NCBI GenBank assembly: GCA_003344405.1
Contig: NOWV01000136.1
Coordinates: 1-64,000 of the forward strand
Reading direction: 5' to 3'
Length of the DNA: 64,000 nt
Source: Trichoplax sp. H2
Taxonomy: Eukaryota > Placozoa > Uniplacotomia > Trichoplacea
Shown here: positions 29,113 to 41,044 of the stretch, in pieces
Layout of the letters: every line of letters begins with the position of its first letter
Numbering within the stretch: the first letter of the stretch is position 1
Position numbers and translations under genes: made by a program
The notes under the pieces: generated by a model
Told to the model about the DNA's origin: nothing
The model's input: the letters and a program-made list of their open reading frames with translations, nothing else
The model's database searches: none

Positions 29113-30044
29113 GAGCTGCGTGTCTAGGCCGATAACATACTATCAACGCAGTGGTGATGCGATTAGAGCAATTCGTTTGGCTTACGTATTCGTTCTTTAA
29201 AATTTTAGAATAATGGTAATGGTAATAGCATAAATACGAGTTACTTTTTATTCCGTTAACTTCGATATAAATTCACTTGAAACCATCAGTTACTAAAGCT
29301 AATAAACTACATAGACTGATTTCTTAAAAATCACAATTAGCCAGGTAAGTTTAGTGCCACACTACATTTCGGTGTGTATGTATGAGGTCTTTTTAGCTAT
29401 AATAGATATCGACATATTGTATTGCAATCTCACAAAATATATAATAGATAAGCTTATATTGACCAGCTTTTAAAACCAATTGTACCAAATGGAAGATGCA
29501 TATCTTTCTTGTAAATTAAAATAAAGCTTTCCATTATCAAAATTTTTCTACAAATTTATTATATTATACACGCGACATTAATCTTTTATAAGATTTGAAA
29601 GCAACTATAAAAGCTTAGCCGAGTGATTTTAAATTCTCGCTTTGTAATGATATTTCAAGAATAGAGTGTACTGTAAAAATTTTAATTACATGATGCACTA
29701 ATTTCGGTCTGTGCAAACCGCAGTACCCTCTGTAAAAGCCCTCTGCAATGACTGACCTTGCGCGTAACTAAGTTAACTGATAGATCTCCTTTTTTGGATA
29801 GTGCAGCTCTAAGACATAATGAATTGGTCTTTAGGATAGAAAATTCGACAAAACCCTTTATCATGTATTAAATTTTAGAAAGGTAGTCATGCAACATAAG
29901 TACAAAATATATTCAGAAATTCTTTTTGCGTAACTGAGCATAAGTGCATGATGATGCCGTTACTCTTGTCCTTGTATTCGGTGAGCTGAAAGTAAATATA
30001 CCAAAAATTAGCGATAGTCAGCTAGAAGTTCACCCAAAAGTATA
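29113..30044. other. Convergent 3' flanks of ALDH4A1 and DNAJC11
   Basis: Tail-to-tail intergenic space of about 0.9 kb between the two stop codons. AT-rich, presumably both 3' UTRs. No other feature recognised. Confidence 0.5.
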
Positions 30045-33000
30045 TCACCGTACTGACAATAAACTGTATTTACATTGCTTTGGGACGCGTAAAGCTTCTT
30101 TTTCATTGATAGTAACTTCATGAGATATTAGACGAAATTCATATTCGATTCGCAACATCTTCTCTTCACCAGGGCATGGGTCGTAAAAGCCTAATATCTC
30201 GTTCTAAGAGTCGTTAAATATTACGTTATCCTATTTTATAGCCGATAATATGCTTAAACTTTACTGCTAAATCAATATTCACCTTTTCTCCTTCTGGGAT
30301 TATTAAGCGAGAATCTTTCACTTGACATTGCAGCGGAATCGTTACATCAATAATTTTATTTATGTCTTCTCGAGAGCTAGATAAAAGCTTCCCAAACCAA
30401 GCTCTTACAATTATTAAGCCTGCAATAAAAAAGTACCAACCAATGCTGAAAAATCATTACATCAAGATTTACAGATGTGCCTTTACTGTATACTTACCAC
30501 CTTTAGATCTTTCACTGTCTACTGATCTATTATAGCTTTCTTCCATAAGTTTTATAGCCGATTCAGCTTCACGTTTCGCTTTCCGTCTCGTTTCCGCTCT
30601 AGTTTCAGCATTGTATTTGTCTTCTTCTCGCTTCATTCTCGCTATAAATGGTTTTATGATTAAGGACTGGACTGTCCAATAAGTTAACAATGGAACAACT
30701 GTTGCGTAAAAGACAATAGTTCGATCGACTTCTTCAGAGAGATATATGGGCAACTTGTATGTTTGTGTTCCACGCGTAACTCTAATATTGATAATTGCAA
30801 GAGGAAAGTTTTAATTATGAAACAACATCACAATCAGTCCTAGATTCCATGGCATCTTTTCATATCTTAAATTAAGTAACATATGGATAATATAAGCGAA
30901 CAATAAATGTCGTACTTAAGTTTCAACGTAATACCGCGCGGGACGGAAACTGAAACAGCTGCAGAAAGTAAACTGTGTTTCGTTACTTTGGTTTCAGCTC
31001 CATATATTAGAGCCATAGATAATAATCCATATCTAGAAGACAAAGACAAAATACCATAACTAACAAGTTATTATTTGCGAAGGGTTTTACTACAGATAAC
31101 AGACCTAGCTTCAGCAAAAAGTCTCGATTCACTCTGAAAGCGCCTCACATATCTAGCCATAAGGAATGTGTCAGCAAAACCAACCTTAAATTAAAAATTT
31201 GATATGATCAATATACATTTCTATTCAAACAAGATTAAGAATTAATTGTTATATTGCATTATTGCACTATCGTAAGCATGACAGACGTACAATATCAAAC
31301 GCATAGAGTATAAAGAAATATAGTGATATCTACAACCTGCAAACCAACAACGACTTGATTGGTGCCATCATCGTGCACGACAGTTGTATTTATAGATGAT
31401 TGAATTCCCGCTCTCCATGTTAGGTAGCCAATAGTATGACTGTCTAGTTGTTGTACGAACACTACAGTAGTAAAATTATAATATGTAATGCAACTTCGTG
31501 ATTGATAAAATATACCATGGTAATATCTATTATACAATATCAATTAAAGAACATGATAGTATCATCCTTACTTGCAGTTAACCCTGGGCGAAGGTAACCA
31601 TTAGTGATTTGTGAGTTCAATTTGACTACTGAGTGACTGAAAAAAATTAAAGAAAAACGCGATATTAATTGAAGCCCTTGAGTTGCTATTCCATTTAATC
31701 ATAATGAAACCTTGATAAGTTGAGATCTCATATCATGACTCTATTTGTTACCTGTGTTTACCAATATATCTGCAACCGCCAACATTGAATAAAATACCAT
31801 TTCCGGCTCCTACTTCAACCTAATACATAAATTAAAATATAATGAACCAAATACAAACGATACGCAGATGGTAGCAAACTATAAATCTCTACAATCGCTA
31901 CGTAGTAGAATTACCTCATGCCATCCTGTAGCAATACGATTTCTGAAAGTTAGCAATGCATTGCCTCCTCCAATACCGTTTCGAGATGCCAACGCTCCGG
32001 ATAGTGTAACGGTGTTGTTAACCGTAACTGGAAACTAAATGAGAAAAAGAAAGTTCTCTAACCGAGTTTTCATACCTGCCATGAATGAAATAGGATACAT
32101 ACATCGATTGCCTGAGATATTTCCATTTCTCGGACTTCAATATTTGGCATTTCCCTAGAAAAAAGGCAGAAGCAAGAGAAGTGGTTTAGCAAATCAATTA
32201 ATAGTATGGATTTGTTGTCTTTGAAAGAAGAAACAAGAACATTGATCAAGTAATAAACCTTTCGATTCCATCATAGCCGTCATCATAACGATTAAATAGA
32301 TCTGTTGCGTCAATACCAATGGAAAATGTTCCCTAAATAAGATATATTGATTATCATGCATTTCGTATAGTGGGTTATAAATCACTACATTATTCATGTA
32401 AAATTGGCAAAATTCATATCATATCAGATAATGTGACGGCAATTCCTACTTTGGGGTTAGTCCTCTCTTCTAATTTCTGCTTATCTCTGGTTTCTTTAAG
32501 GCGTTCGAAATCTGCGTATATCTGCAATAAAATTTGACTAAATTTTAAAAACTAAAAGCAGCTATTGCTAGTTGTTCTCAATTAACAAGTACCTCCGCAG
32601 GTGTTCGTTTTCGTGAGACAACCTATTGTTTAAAGAATGATATGCGTATGTCAGGAATTATTAACTGATACCACGAATTCAGATTTTCAGTTAAGTATGC
32701 ATTGGTAAATACTGAGATTGGCAATCACTTAGTATAATTTGCTTACCTCCCATCCGGCTTCTAGTCCCGCTTCACCGTAAATATCGTAAATCTGACGCTT
32801 GTTAGGATCACTTAGAACTATAGTATTTAAGAAAGCATTTTTTACTGAGTGAAGAATACGTTAGATTTTATGTTTTCCGATTTTATATTTACCGCTATAA
32901 GCGTTATGTAACTTGGCAAAGAGTTCTTCAGCGATCTACGAATTTGTAAATGTCATACGGATAATTAGATGAAATGTTTCTATAAAGTGATTTGTTTTCA

Positions 33001-35670
33001 TATATCTGTGATTGGGTTGTCTAGACTTACTTAAACAACATTAACTATATACATATATAGTTCTAATGTCTCATCATGAGTTAGCAACACTAGTTACAAA
33101 TCAACAACTAGAAGGTTTGATGCTGCGTATAAAAACACAGATGATGAAATTTGAATCGTGTAATAAAAGTCATCAGAAGTACTGCGGATGTACGCAGTAA
33201 AATATTGTGTAACACGTAACGCTGCAATTACTACTGTTCTTTGGTGAAAAAAATTGCTAACCGCTGCTTTGTTCGACTAAAGGTTATCCATTTATACGAA
33301 GACAATTTTATCATAGAATGGCTGTTGCGATAACGTTAGTAAAGCGATACCATCCTTACCTGTTTCTTGGTAGGATCAGGGTGTTTGTCAGGATGGTAAA
33401 CTACGCACATGCGACGGTAAGCAGTTCGTAATTCTTCAGGGGAAGCCTATCAGAAGATTTGGTTTGCAAAATATTAATAAGTTAACGCATTATGACAATA
33501 TCTAAGACAATTGAATACAGATAGATCATGGCCTATTAAGAATGTAGACATCACCTTTACAATAGTGCACTTATGAAAGCAGAAATAACATGAAATGCGA
33601 GTATGCTTTACAGCAATCCCTAGTTTTAAAGTCGTATATATTTTTGTGTACACATGCAGGCATTTCTAAATAAATAAATAAATTTTCCCGTTCGGAGAGA
33701 TTTTTAAGCTTTCTTAGCTAAAGAGTTTCAATGGTTTTACAAATTTCGGAACCTATTTTAACTGCTGATGTAACTATCTAATAAACAATATAATCACTTG
33801 TTACATTGTCAAAGAATCTCGATTACTATCTTTTTCAGGGTTCAACCAGAACTGTTTTTGCGGAATAATTCATTAAGCAATCCTACAATTCCTAGTTGCT
33901 ATTCGACAACCACAAAATTATTATGATGAACCCAGGTAATATTTTCCGCTCCTACCCAGTATCTATCACATAGTGTATCGCTTACTTGCATAACATTCAA
34001 GTACGTCCAAATTGCCAGAAGTACTACGATGGTAATTTTAAGATCCATAAACTTATGTAAAATAGGTCGTGTGCTGATTGTTTCCTACTACTATTTTGAT
34101 ACAGTAGTACAGTAATTGCATTCGATAGAGCAAGTAATCGTTCAATATAGTTGATATTCAAAGAGTAAATGACAACATGATACAGTAAATTTCATACCCA
34201 TGCTCATGCAAGTATTGTAAAATGATATATACCTCTTGCAGAATCTACAGGGCAACACGCCAATTGGGTGTAATCTCAATATAAAGATAATATATCTATC
34301 CACTACTCCAGGCTCATGCTTCAACTTAGACTACTAGAATTCCATCAACTCAAAATGTATTCACATTGTTACTAGCATGTTCCCATCACACTATAAGCTA
34401 CTAGAAATTGTTCTAGGTCTATTTTTAGTTTTTACATAAGTATAAACCCTCTTATTATCGACACCTTACTCAAGAACTGATGTGAAATAATATACGTAAA
34501 ACGTCAAGTGGTAAGCTACATGTGTAAAGCTTCTTTCTCAATCTGAGTGCAAGTATAGCTTTCCATGGATTAAGATTACGATTGTATCTTTATGTCCAGC
34601 ATGTTCCCATCAAGTCCATATGGTAAACTACCAGCAACAGAATACGAAAATCTGTTTTCAGTCCTCTACGTTATTACAAACCTTCTTATGATCTGTAGAT
34701 TGCTTGTAAGACCTTCAATATATTCATCTCATTAATATAACAGCATCGCAATATACCCAACGTAGACAACCTGTGCAAATACTTTTGTTAATCTAGCTAC
34801 AAATTTGAAAAGATGAATGCATACCCTAAATTACTAGTAATACATTGAGTGGAAGCCTATTCTCAGTCTACTAAGTCACAATAATCCTCTTGTTTTCTCT
34901 AGATTGCTCAAAAAACTAGTTCTATCCTTATACCAAAAGCACCTGCGGTATAGGTCGCATGTATAAATCTTCTTTCCTAATCTACCTGCAAGTATTGTCG
35001 TCCACGGATTAAGATTTCAAATGTATCTATATGACTAATACGTAGGTAGTACGAGTACATTTCACCAATTTGATACCGTAAACTACTAGTCCAGGACTAA
35101 GCAGATCTACTTGTAGCTTTCTATGTCACTGCAAAGTGCAAAGCTTCTTGTGATCGGTAGGTTTTTCAATACCTCATACCCATAGAATGCATAATCTCTT
35201 TAAAATCGTTTTACTGTATACGACTATACTCGTCTGATGCAATCCAATGCAAGAGCATGATACCTATACCCAAAGGCCACATGTGCAATTTCTCTTCTTT
35301 CTCAATCTGACTGCTGATGCTGTTTCCACACATTCATAAACAATCATAATAAGTAGTAAAGTATTCCATTGCTTAACTAATCTAACCTATACTGCTTCCA
35401 TGCATAATACAGATGGAAGCTAAGAATGTTGTTGCCTAGCTCTTACGATAGTTCACAATTTTAGCAAATTGATTAATTCATCTTGATACATGCCGATTGG
35501 ACAACATCACTTTCAGAATGGAAATAGTCCAATCGAATACATTGAATTTACTATAATCGAGTATTTATCGATGCTATAACTCTACTTACATCACGTCGAA
35601 CGTTAAGGATAGCGTAGTACTCTGAATGATCAGAATTAGGATCAATTTTCTCTTGGAAATCTTCCGCCAT
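30045..35670 (-). CDS. DNAJC11: DnaJ homolog subfamily C member 11 (mitochondrial J protein)
   Basis: J-domain protein of mitochondria. In animals DNAJC11 associates with the MICOS/SAM complexes and cristae organisation (established knowledge). Seventeen exons on the minus strand, transcription order: 35670-35590, 33446-33360, 32935-32893, 32817-32747, 32622-32593, 32521-32450, 32332-32259, 32154-32103, 32034-31915, 31819-31752, 31636-31572, 31461-31337, 31184-31105, 31032-30916, 30781-30498, 30419-30283, 30203-30045. Total 1665 nt, 554 aa (human 559). The start [20 protein letters not shown] precedes the J domain. The HPD motif is at residues 45-47 (YHPDKH). Further matches: [19 protein letters not shown], the conserved middle region (VGYL-type [14 protein letters not shown]), [16 protein letters not shown], a coiled-coil-prone Arg/Glu-rich stretch, and the C-terminal [11 protein letters not shown]. 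Intron 1 (33447-35589) is long and repeat-filled. The gene is divergent from the UGT at 37596 and convergent with ALDH4A1. Confidence 0.95.
34330..35330. repeat. Degenerate repeats within DNAJC11 intron 1
   Basis: Sub-blocks recur: AGCATGTTCCCATCA at about 34373 and 34599; a TGTGTAAAGCTTCTTTCTCAATCTGA block at about 34519, with diverged copies near 34960 and 35288; and CATGGATTAAGATT-type sequence at about 34564 and 34995. Copies are strongly diverged and unevenly spaced (roughly 230-440 bp). Confidence 0.5.
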
Positions 35671-36090
35671 GGAGGCAGTGAGCAATTTCAAGTTGGAAAT
35701 AAAATTTGCGCGGGCGCAGACCAAATTCAAACTGGTATCGAACTGCCCTAAGAGGAGAGGAAGAAGCGCATGCGCGATACTCGAGTGTTCGGCGTCGAGT
35801 GGGATAATGTGATGAAATTGGCTTACTGGGTACTGATTCAATCAGGTGAAGTAGTAACTACCATTGACTAGTTGTCTGTTTTTACTCCATTTGCTATGCG
35901 CATTGCAATATACTGTACGAGTACTACCATAGAGATTTAAAAGCACTTTGGATCAGAACCGCAACCATGGAAATAGCTCCTAGCAACCAGCTGCTTGAAG
36001 AGTACCTTTGCATTCCCAGGGGGGATCTTTCGAAGATTACTAGTGGCAATATCATGCGATAGAGTTTGCAATCTTTTGTAGTAATAGCTT
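35671..36090. other. 5' flank of DNAJC11
   Basis: Left part of the divergent DNAJC11/UGT intergenic region. No exon recognised. Sequence just upstream of the DNAJC11 start (35690-35800) is more GC-rich than average, as might be expected for a housekeeping promoter. Confidence 0.35.
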
Positions 36091-37530
36091 GGCTGCAGAA
36101 GCAGTGGAAGAGATACACAAGATAAACTCAACAAGTCATCGATGAGAACTGTCTTCCATCTTCAACTTGCATTAGTAGCTAATGGTTTGATAGCAAAGAT
36201 TGTGCAAGAGCTTCCAGGATGAACTCGATGATCATCGGTAAATATGACTGTATCTACAATCTTAATATGTGCTAATTACTAATCTATACACATAAATAAA
36301 CAATTGACTGCAGAAATAGTGGAAGAATACGTTCTAGCATTAACTTAATAATCAACTGTAATACCTATCCTCTACGTCCTATTTGTATTAGTAGTGAGTA
36401 CATTGCCTTAACTGCAATAGCTATGGTGGAAGAATACACGTTGGCATTAGCGGTAATAACTTTCTTCCACGTCCTACTTGTGTTAGTAATGAATTACCTA
36501 AATGCAGCAATAGTGCAAGAGTACGTACAACTATTTACTTAACTATGATCAGTTGTAGCTACTATATTTTTATCCACATATCTGAGTTCGTAATTCTATA
36601 CTTGACTGCAGAAATAGTGAACGAGTATACGTAAAGACTAGCTCAATAAGTGATGAGCGATAGCTACCTTTCATCTCAAATTTGTGCGGCTGTTGATAAT
36701 AACTACCCTACAGAAAAGAGTGAAAGAGTCTTCACAAGCAGCTTAACAATCTTCGCTAGCGATTACTGTATCTTCGATCTTATATGTATTACTAGCTGAT
36801 TGCTTAGTACAATAGTAGTAGAAGAGTGCACACCACGATTAAGTCAGTAATCATTGGTAATAATTTACTATATCTTCAATCTCTGCTTGTATTAGTTACT
36901 AATTTATATAAAACAACCTACCTTATAAGTAAGAAAAAGAATTTGCTGAAGGATAACTCAGCAAATCATCGTTAATATTTACTGTATCTTCAATAATCTC
37001 AACTTGTATTAGTACCTAATATCACTGGGTTGCAGAAATGGTGGCAGACAATAACCACTATATCTTCAATCTCACACACAGCATTAACCGCTAGTTTAAA
37101 CAAAGACATAGACACTTAACTCCAGAAATAATCCAAGAGGACACACTAGGGTTAACTTAGTAATCATTGCTAATAATTGTTATATCTTCAATCTCATGCT
37201 TGTATTAGTTGGCAATTGACTGCAGAGATTGTGGAAGAGTATATGCATCTAACTCAGCGATCAGGCTAGGTTATTACGAGCTAAATTATAGACGCATACT
37301 AGATTTACGTTGATCACATTGATCGGTGATAACTATCTTCAATCATATATTTATATTGCTTGCTTATCGAATAATTGAAGATATAGTGAAAGGGCAAGGA
37401 TTAACTCAGTAATTAGGGTCAGTTTGCATAATTACTGACCAGCTTATTAACGCTTATAAAACTTGCATTGACTGATCGATAACCATTGTTAATTTCAATC
37501 TTGTATTAATAGCTAGGCAATTGAGTGCAA
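36091..37530. repeat. Tandem array, about 13 units of ~105 bp
   Basis: Units share TTGACTGCAGAAATAGTGGA-like starts, then AACTCAGTAATCATTGGTAA, TATCTTCAATCT and CTTGTATTAGT. Unit starts are near 36091, 36189, 36304, 36402, 36500, 36601, 36708, 36802, 36920, 37028, 37113, 37215 and 37371. Spacing is mostly 94-118 bp; one unit is longer. The array fills nearly all the space between the divergent DNAJC11 and UGT start codons. Confidence 0.75.
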
Positions 37531-37595
37531 GACGAATATAAAGGTACCTTAAAATTTCTACAGTAGTACTACATTCTCCCATTCCTATCTCGGTA

Positions 37596-39663
37596 ATGCT
37601 GCTCTTCAACAAGCCATGGCAGGCAATAGCAGTGGTAATGCTATGCCTTCTCTTCATGACAAATCCACAATATGGTAATGGTGCTAAAATATTATCTATT
37701 GCACTATTCTATCCAAGTCATGCAAGAGTTATGAAGGAAATAGCAGCCCAATTACAAGCAAGAGATCACTCCGTTGTCCTTGTTATTTCATCTATCAGTG
37801 AGACTGTACAAGATCTTCATGAGTATCAATTTAAAACCAAATACTATCAGACACCAGTAACAAAATCAGCTATATCAGATTGTTCTGCTATAGCGTTACA
37901 AAACAATGACCCTCTACTGACGGCATGTTATGAATTAATTATCAGCGATGCACGAGCATTTAGCAATGATAAGAAGCTATTGGATGAATTAAAGAATGAA
38001 AATTTTGGTAAGCAATTGATTGAGGAGTACCTGTTGATTGAGCGATATGGTCATGAAGCATAGCATTACCTAGGCAGATCTAAAAGATTTGGATACTATC
38101 AGTTATAAATTGACATACAATAAAAACAGGCTGCAAATGAATACTAATGAAAGGCTGTAAATAATCGATAAACTTAAACAGCAGATTATTGTTTACCATG
38201 TATGTAGTAACAGATCAATTTGCGTTTATGCACCACAAATGTAGTAAAAGAATGCAAACAGTAGATGCAGTTTAGAGTAATTTACGAATCTCTATCTATC
38301 ACTACTATGTTATGGTTGTTTACGTCAACGAGAATAAAGATAAATCATACCTTGTGGGTATATTTTACTTCTTTAGTTGTTTTAAATTTTAGCGCACCTC
38401 ACGATAGAAGTAAGTCATTTGATTTTGATTGCTGCTGTAATGCTATTATTTTTATCTTTAGTGTACTTAACAACATAGTTTTAGGTAAAACATTGAAATA
38501 ACTATTACTGATGCTAGTCATTGGTATTATTCATAGATGCGATAGTGTGCGATGTTAGCTGCTACATGTGTCAAGTAGTAGCCGAATATATTGATATTAA
38601 GATCCAAGTGGATGTATCCCTATTTGGATTTGGTGATCCTTTGCTAGCGCGTGCATTCAATATTCCTAGTCCATTAGCTTATGTTCGTCAAGTTGGATTA
38701 ACATCACCGTACAAAATGGGTTTATATCATCGTACATTTAATGTCATCTTAAGATTGATTGTGCCCTTTTTCATCGATCAATTCATGTTTAATCCGATGT
38801 ATGCAGCTATCAATACTACAAATCTTGGCCTTGATTCCTTGCCAAATTACAGCATTAAAAGATCTACCTTCTTGCTTGTCAACTCCGATTTTGCTCTTGA
38901 GAACTCACGTCCAATTACTCCAACGACGAAAGTCGTTGGTCCAATTCTTCCAAGGCCACCAGCAGCATTACCCCCTAATTTACAGCAATTTATCAATTCT
39001 AATAATAAAGGCACAATTGTGGTATCGTTTGGTTCAGTTTTTAGTGCCTTAAAGTTTTTAACCGATATTCAAATTTTTTTCCATTCATTTGATCGGTTAC
39101 CTTACAATGTTATATGGAAATATCCCGATGAAAATCGTGTAAATATGGATAACTCTATCAAGACAGTTCAATGGCTGCCACAGAACGATCTTCTTGGACA
39201 TCCAAATGTGATAGCTTTCGTTACACATTGTGGATTAAATAGTGTCCTTGAAGCTGCCTATCATGGCGTACCTATGGTAGCTATTCCTGTAGCGGGTGAT
39301 GGATATGATCATGCACAAAAAATTTTAGCTAAAAATATAGGCGTTGTTTTGGACGTTAAGACGATTACTAGTGACGAAGTATTTAATGCCATTATGCAAG
39401 TGACAACTGATAAAAGTATTATTGCAAGTGTTAAACGAGTAGCTAAATGCATTAAAAATAGACCTAATAACAGAACACCAGTTGAGGAAGCTGTAGACTG
39501 GATAGAATATGCACTAGGCAATGAAGGAGGACATTATCTTCGAACTATGGAATATACAATACCATGGTATAAACTATATTTAATAGATATTTTCACTATA
39601 TTTTTTATTGCACTTTTTATAATTCTAAAAATCTTTCAATTCATACACAAGAAATTTTTCTAA
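37596..39663 (+). CDS. UDP-glucuronosyltransferase-like glycosyltransferase, paralog A
   Basis: ER-membrane GT1-family enzyme transferring a sugar from a UDP-sugar to lipophilic acceptors. Two exons, 37596-38007 and 38537-39663 (intron phase 1 after ENFG); 512 aa, typical of animal UGTs. Visible parts: N-terminal signal peptide (about residues 1-29), an acceptor-binding N-terminal half with the expected catalytic His in PSHARVM, the UGT signature VQWLPQNDLLGHPNVIAFVT followed by HCGLNSVLEAAYHGVPM, a C-terminal membrane segment, and the C-terminal dilysine ER-retention signal KKFF. Paralog B at 56802 has the same intron position and phase. Donor and acceptor substrates cannot be read from the sequence. 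The start codon is followed at once by the signal peptide, and the preceding DNA is repeat array. Confidence 0.93.
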
Positions 39664-41044
39664 AATTGAAATTACGGTACAATACTATATTTATTTACAG
39701 TCAGAAATTTGTACGCCATAATTTTAAAAAAGAAACCACAGTAGAGTTTAATACATGGCTTTGAACGAATAATGAACGATTGCCAACAATTTACAGTTAT
39801 TATCGTTTTGAACCTACAAACTCTGTTGGTATCTTTTCCTTTGCTCATTTAGGTAATCCTAGGCAATGCCGTGAGTTTAGTATTGCTACTTAATAGGTTA
39901 TGTACTAAGGTATATAAACTGATGCATCGAGTAGATCGGTAGTTCTTGCCTATGCGTATGTTGTAGATTCTTTAGCGGTTTAAGATTTTACTGTAACAAA
40001 AGTTTAATTCATTACATTAATTAAATCCGATTTGTTTAATGTTATCATTATGTACCCCAACGAATTGACTTTGTTACATCCTACAGCATAATTTTTCGAG
40101 TAATGAAAGACGCCCACATTAGATTGTTTGTCTGTATTTATGGAACTTAATTTTCACATTTTGAGACTTGGAGCTTAAGTAGCTAACATGTAAAATTTTG
40201 TGTTAGTTACTCATTATATCGTTATTTATTATCTATGTAAAATGGTACACTTCGGAATCTCAAATTAGCGATAAAGTTTAACTGATCTGGAATTTCCTAA
40301 CAAGTTTGCGATCTATTCTTTGATTGAATTTGCTTTCAAACCAAACACAACTTGGTATTGTTGCTACAAAATCCTGAATTGGTATTAATATTGTTGTTCT
40401 GTTAATTGCTTCTCTTCATATTCTGTTTCGCAAATCAAATATACCAAAGTATCACAACGCAATAAACTATAGTAATGCATTATAATTATCTATCAACAAC
40501 CAGATGTAAGCATCGTAGGACGTAATGTACGATAAATTTATTTCAAACTGTGAATCAGAAAATTTCGAGTAGAGAGTTAAGAAGTTTTTTTTTTGAAGAA
40601 CTTGTTACAATTCAAAGGCCTTCTCTCATGACACTACAATGCTGTAGTAACTCGCTATTACATAGCGCATTAGTTCGTACATCAGTCCAGTAAGACCGTA
40701 GTTTATCGTAATAATTTACTATAAACCGTTTGTTGTCGAAATGGTGATATTTTTCAGGATTCATCAATACATAATATTAAAATCAACCTTCAATATAATA
40801 ACTCATAACTACAGTTTATTATACGCAAGAAAACGCATCATTGCTACCACAACAGAGTCCCTAACAGTACGTATTGTAACTTATACCCATTAGCCTACTA
40901 ATTTATTCGTATCAAAATTTGAATAGCTATTGGAATTGTTGGCGACATTCATAATCTAGTAAATTATCTTAATCAAAATTATCAGTAAGTAAAGAAAATA
41001 AGGAATTCCCTTAATTATAACTTATAGTAATAAAGCGATCAAAA
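39664..41044. other. Intergenic, UGT-A / WDR1 3' flanks
   Basis: Convergent tails of UGT-A and WDR1. No gene recognised. The segment 40671-40935 has a second copy at 48116-48373, listed separately. Confidence 0.5.
40671..40935. repeat. Left part of a segmental duplication (copy A)
   Basis: This ~265-bp stretch, just past the WDR1 3' end, matches 48116-48373 nearly throughout. Shared blocks include TTTATCGTA, GGTGATATTTTTCAGGATTC, TACATAATATTAAA, CAACCTTCAATAT and ACAGTTTATTATACGCAAGA. Confidence 0.75.

Noticed and set aside
36091-37530. CRISPR array
   Set aside because: Units are long, diverged and lack short conserved repeats with unique spacers, and the context is eukaryotic.
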